Assembly (NCBI GenBank): GCA_046092445.1
Contig: JBJTDR010000115.1
Location: forward strand, 1-35,185
DNA length: 35,185 bases
Source: CAIUPE01 sp046092445
GTDB lineage: Bacteria; Pseudomonadota; Alphaproteobacteria; Rhizobiales; Beijerinckiaceae
Direction of reading: 5' to 3'
Shown: positions 32,620 to 35,185 of the stretch, piece by piece
Numbering within the stretch: position 1 is the stretch's first letter
How the letters are laid out: every line of letters starts with the position of its first letter
Made by a program: the position numbers and the translations under genes
The notes under the pieces: generated by a model
The model's database searches: none
Seen by the model: only the letters and a program-made list of their open reading frames with translations
Told to the model about the DNA's origin: nothing

Positions 32620-33633
32620 ATGATCAAATTCCTTGTCAAGCGCCTGCTCCTGACAGTTCCGACGTTCATCGCGTTGATGTTCGTGACCTTCCTCGCCATT
32701 CGTCTGGTTCCCGGTGATCCGGTTGAGGTCCGAACGGGCGAACGCGGTATTTCAGCAGAGCGCCTCGCTTATTTTCGTCACGAATTGGGGCTTGATCAGC
32801 CCGTATGGAAGCAGTTCGTCGATTATGTATGGCAATTGCTGCATGGCGATTTCGGTACGTCGCTCTCGACAAGCGAAAAGGTGCTGACAGAATTTTTCAC
32901 GCTGTTCCCGGCCACGCTCGAATTGGCGCTCGCCGGGATGCTCTTCTCGATCATCATCGGTATTCCGGCGGGCGTTGTCGCTGCTGTCAAACGGGGCAGC
33001 TGGTTCGATCACACCCTGATGGGTGCCGCTGTGACCGGTTTCTCGATGCCCATCTTCTGGTGGGGTCTGCTGTTGATCATGCTGGTCTCGGAAGGTTGGG
33101 GCCTGACCCCTGTTTCTGGGCGGATCGACATGATCAAATTCTATTTCGAGCCCGTGACCGGTTTCATGCTGATCGATTCCCTTCTTTCCGACCAGAAAGG
33201 CGCGTTTCTCTCCGCACTTCATCATCTCGTTTTGCCGATGATCGTGCTTGGTACCTATCCGCTGGCCGTGATTGCGCGCATGACGCGCTCCTCGATGCTG
33301 GAAGTCCTGAGCGAGGATTATGTGCGCACGGCGCGCGCGAAAGGTCTTGCCGAATTCCGCGTGATTTCACTGCATGCATTGCGCAATGCGTTGATTCCTG
33401 TCGTGACAGTGGTTGGCTTACAGGTCGGCGGCTTGCTCGCAGGGGCCGTGTTGACCGAAACGATTTTTTCATGGCCCGGTGTTGGCAAATGGCTCATCGA
33501 GTCGATTGCGCGGCGTGATTACCCAGCTTTGCAGGGCGGCATTCTGCTGATTTCGTCGCTTGTGATTATCGTCAACGTGCTGGTTGACGTGCTTTACGGC
33601 GCGATCAATCCGAGGATCAGGCATGCGGGCTGA
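32620..33633 (+). CDS. dppB: DppB-type dipeptide ABC permease
   Basis: A 337-aa inner-membrane permease with six or more helices. VKRLLLTVPTFIALMFVTF forms the first helix and IRLVPGDPVE follows; LARYxxLGLD-like RHELGLDQPVWKQFVDYVWQL is next; the coupling EAA loop is EDYVRTARAKGLAEFRVISL with HALRNALIPVVTVVGLQ; SWPGVGKWLIESIARRDYPALQGG ends the protein. With DppC it forms the channel. The ATG at 32620 has no good ribosome site; a strong AAGGAG instead serves a short overlapping frame starting at 32589. The end overlaps dppC by 11 bases. Confidence 0.94.
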   Translation: MIKFLVKRLLLTVPTFIALMFVTFLAIRLVPGDPVEVRTGERGISAERLAYFRHELGLDQPVWKQFVDYVWQLLHGDFGTSLSTSEKVLTEFFTLFPATLELALAGMLFSIIIGIPAGVVAAVKRGSWFDHTLMGAAVTGFSMPIFWWGLLLIMLVSEGWGLTPVSGRIDMIKFYFEPVTGFMLIDSLLSDQKGAFLSALHHLVLPMIVLGTYPLAVIARMTRSSMLEVLSEDYVRTARAKGLAEFRVISLHALRNALIPVVTVVGLQVGGLLAGAVLTETIFSWPGVGKWLIESIARRDYPALQGGILLISSLVIIVNVLVDVLYGAINPRIRHAG

Positions 33634-34522
33634 AACATCCACACGGGAGACAGTGACACCTCCGACCCCCCTCCGCGCTTTCTGGGACTCGTTTTCCCAA
33701 AATCGCGGTGCAGTCGGCGGTCTTCTGGTTCTGATTGGTATTGTCCTGCTCGCGATTTTTGCCGAATTCATCGCTCCCTATTCATCAATTGAACAATTCC
33801 GCGCTTTTTCAAAACTGCCTCCCGCATGGGTGGAAGGCGGAAACTGGGCCTTTCCTCTCGGAACCGATGCCCTCGGGCGCGATATGCTGTCCCGGTTGAT
33901 TTTCGGCGCACGGATTTCGCTCTTCATCGGCATTGCAGTCATGGTAGTGTCGGTGATTGCGGGTGTCTCGCTGGGTCTTGTCGCCGCTTTTCTCGGCGGA
34001 TTTGTTGATTCCCTGATCATGCGCGTCATGGATCTCATTCTCTCGATCCCCAGTCTCGTGCTTGCAATTCTTGTCGTTTCCATTCTGGGTCCGAGCCTGC
34101 CGAACACGATTGTCGCGGTTTCAGTGGTTTATCTGCCGAATTATGTGCGCCTCGTTCGCGCGTCGGCGCTGGGCGAGTTCAGCAAGGATTATGTGATTGC
34201 GGCGAAGGTTGCAGGCGTTGGTCCGCTACGTCTGATGTTTGTCACGGTCCTGCCGAATTGCCTCGCGCCCTTGATCGTTCAGGCGGCGCTCGGGGTCTCG
34301 AATGCGATTCTTGAGGCGGCTGCGCTTGGATTTTTGGGGCTCGGCGCGCAACCGCCGACGCCGGAATGGGGGTCGATGCTCGCCGATTCCCGCGAGTTTA
34401 TCCGGTCCAATCCGTGGATTGTGACGTTGCCGGGCCTCGCAATCTTGATTTCGGTTGTCTCGATCAATCTTTTTGGCGACGGGCTCCGCGATGCCCTCGA
34501 TCCAAAACTGCGACGGAGCTGA
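33623..34522 (+). CDS. dppC: DppC-type dipeptide ABC permease
   Basis: A 299-aa second permease subunit. N-terminal RAFWDSFSQNRGAVGGLLVLIG is the usual OppC-N segment; PLGTDALGRDMLSRLIFGARISLFIG is a family hallmark; the EAA loop is SKDYVIAAKVAGVGPLRLMF with VLPNCLAPLIVQAALGVS; LGFLGLGAQPPTPEWGSMLAD and LFGDGLRDALDPKLR close it. I chose the ATG at 33623, overlapping dppB by 11 bases with AGGA upstream; the frame extends back to an ATG at 33584, but that part reads through the dppB tail and is unlike the family. Confidence 0.94.
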   Translation: MRAETSTRETVTPPTPLRAFWDSFSQNRGAVGGLLVLIGIVLLAIFAEFIAPYSSIEQFRAFSKLPPAWVEGGNWAFPLGTDALGRDMLSRLIFGARISLFIGIAVMVVSVIAGVSLGLVAAFLGGFVDSLIMRVMDLILSIPSLVLAILVVSILGPSLPNTIVAVSVVYLPNYVRLVRASALGEFSKDYVIAAKVAGVGPLRLMFVTVLPNCLAPLIVQAALGVSNAILEAAALGFLGLGAQPPTPEWGSMLADSREFIRSNPWIVTLPGLAILISVVSINLFGDGLRDALDPKLRRS

Positions 34523-34526
34523 CCGG

Positions 34527-35185
34527 ATGGCTCTCCTCGATATTCGCAATCTCTCTGTGTCCTTTGATACGCGGTCCGGCCCGTTTTTGGCTGTGAACGG
34601 CGTCGATTTGTCGGTCGACCGCGATGACGTTCTGGCAATTGTCGGCGAGTCCGGTTCCGGAAAGTCCGTTGCCATGCTGGCCGTGATGGGCCTCCTGCCA
34701 TGGACGGCGACTGTGACTGCCGACACGATGCTGTTTGACGGCCTCGACCTTCTGACAATCAGCGACACCCAGCGTCGCACGATCATCCGCCGCGACATAG
34801 CGATGATCTTTCAGGAACCGATGACCTCGCTCAATCCCTGTTTTACGGTCGGATTCCAGATCGGCGAAGTGCTCGAAACGCATTTCGGCATGGACAAGCA
34901 CGCGCAAAGAAAGCGGACGCTCGAATTGCTGGAACAGGTCGGCATCACCGATCCCGAAAAGCGCCTCAATGCCTATCCGCATCAACTCTCCGGCGGTATG
35001 AGCCAGCGGGTGATGATTGCCATGGCGCTAGCATCCAAGCCGAAGCTTCTGATTGCCGACGAGCCCACCACAGCGCTTGATGTAACAATCCAGGCGCAGA
35101 TCCTCGATCTGCTGCTCAGGCTTCGGCACGAAAACGGCATGGGTCTGGTTCTGATCACCCATGATATGGGCGTGGTCGCTGAAAC
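34527..35185 (+). CDS. dppD: DppD-type ABC ATPase (3' part beyond window)
   Basis: An ATPase subunit of the peptide importer; 219 codons are present and the frame is open to the right edge. ATG at 34527, 4 bases after the dppC stop, with GGAG about 9 bases upstream. Walker A is GESGSGKS, the Q-loop is in MIFQEPMTSLNPC, the signature is LSGGMSQRVMIAMAL, Walker B is LLIADEPTTALDVT and the switch region is LVLITHDMGVV. The MTSLNP and TTALDVTIQAQI forms are typical of DppD/OppD. A dppF-type partner would be expected next, outside the window. Confidence 0.94.
   Translation, partial: MALLDIRNLSVSFDTRSGPFLAVNGVDLSVDRDDVLAIVGESGSGKSVAMLAVMGLLPWTATVTADTMLFDGLDLLTISDTQRRTIIRRDIAMIFQEPMTSLNPCFTVGFQIGEVLETHFGMDKHAQRKRTLELLEQVGITDPEKRLNAYPHQLSGGMSQRVMIAMALASKPKLLIADEPTTALDVTIQAQILDLLLRLRHENGMGLVLITHDMGVVAE

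Noticed and set aside
1..35185. CRISPR arrays, insertion sequences, tRNA or rRNA genes
   Set aside because: I saw no regularly spaced repeats, transposase-like proteins, cloverleaf sequences or rRNA segments anywhere in the window.

Overview
The window looks like a chromosomal segment of an alphaproteobacterium, most likely of the order Hyphomicrobiales (Rhizobiales). The evidence is the style of the core proteins (an alphaproteobacterial HisRS, a separate HisZ partner with a long HisG, a Rhizobiales-like HrcA and GshB), the gene neighbourhoods (ribF-ileS, rph-rdgB-hemW, rsmI-yraN-gshB) and a rhizobial-type palindromic intergenic repeat. I cannot name the genus. I see no rRNA, tRNA, CRISPR array, prophage or insertion sequence.

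Layout. 1-5.2 kb: ileS (cut by the window edge) and ribF on the minus strand, a plus-strand stand-alone receiver protein, then a minus-strand pair of a membrane-anchored protein with a degenerate EAL domain and a HAD-family hydrolase. 5.4-10.2 kb: a small CopZ-like metallochaperone faces a minus-strand block encoding a membrane-spanning TPR regulator, an HlyD-type adaptor, an FtsX-type permease and an ABC ATPase, which resembles a DevBCA/MacB exporter operon. 10.4-15.0 kb is accessory in character: an omega-amino acid:pyruvate aminotransferase, a TetR regulator, an unrecognised six-helix membrane protein, a DUF2147 protein, a decayed DUF5360-like gene (two nonsense codons and a frameshift), and a VapC/Phd toxin-antitoxin pair with a palindromic operator.

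15.1-20.4 kb: hisS, an exported M23 peptidase-like protein, hisZ and hisG (the last two overlap), and a META-domain protein. 20.4-24.1 kb: the minus-strand run rsmI-yraN-gshB, divergent from an LpoA-like lipoprotein; this is the alphaproteobacterial counterpart of the rsmI/lpoA/yraN neighbourhood of enterobacteria. 24.2-26.7 kb: rph-rdgB-hemW, overlapping and minus strand, divergent from hrcA (26.9-27.9 kb). 27.9-30.7 kb: an EamA-type transporter and lepA. 30.9 kb to the end: a dipeptide-type ABC importer (dppA, dppB, dppC and the first part of dppD), with a RIME-like palindromic repeat between dppA and dppB.

Most of the window is housekeeping: tRNA charging (ileS, hisS), flavin synthesis (ribF), histidine synthesis (hisZ, hisG), glutathione (gshB), rRNA and tRNA maturation (rsmI, rph), nucleotide sanitation (rdgB), the heat-shock repressor (hrcA), translation (lepA) and peptide uptake (dpp). 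The parts that most deserve a second look are the regulator-exporter block at 5.6-10.2 kb with two stem-loops between its first two genes, and the 11.8-15.0 kb accessory stretch. No stretch longer than 300 bases is without a gene or gene remnant.
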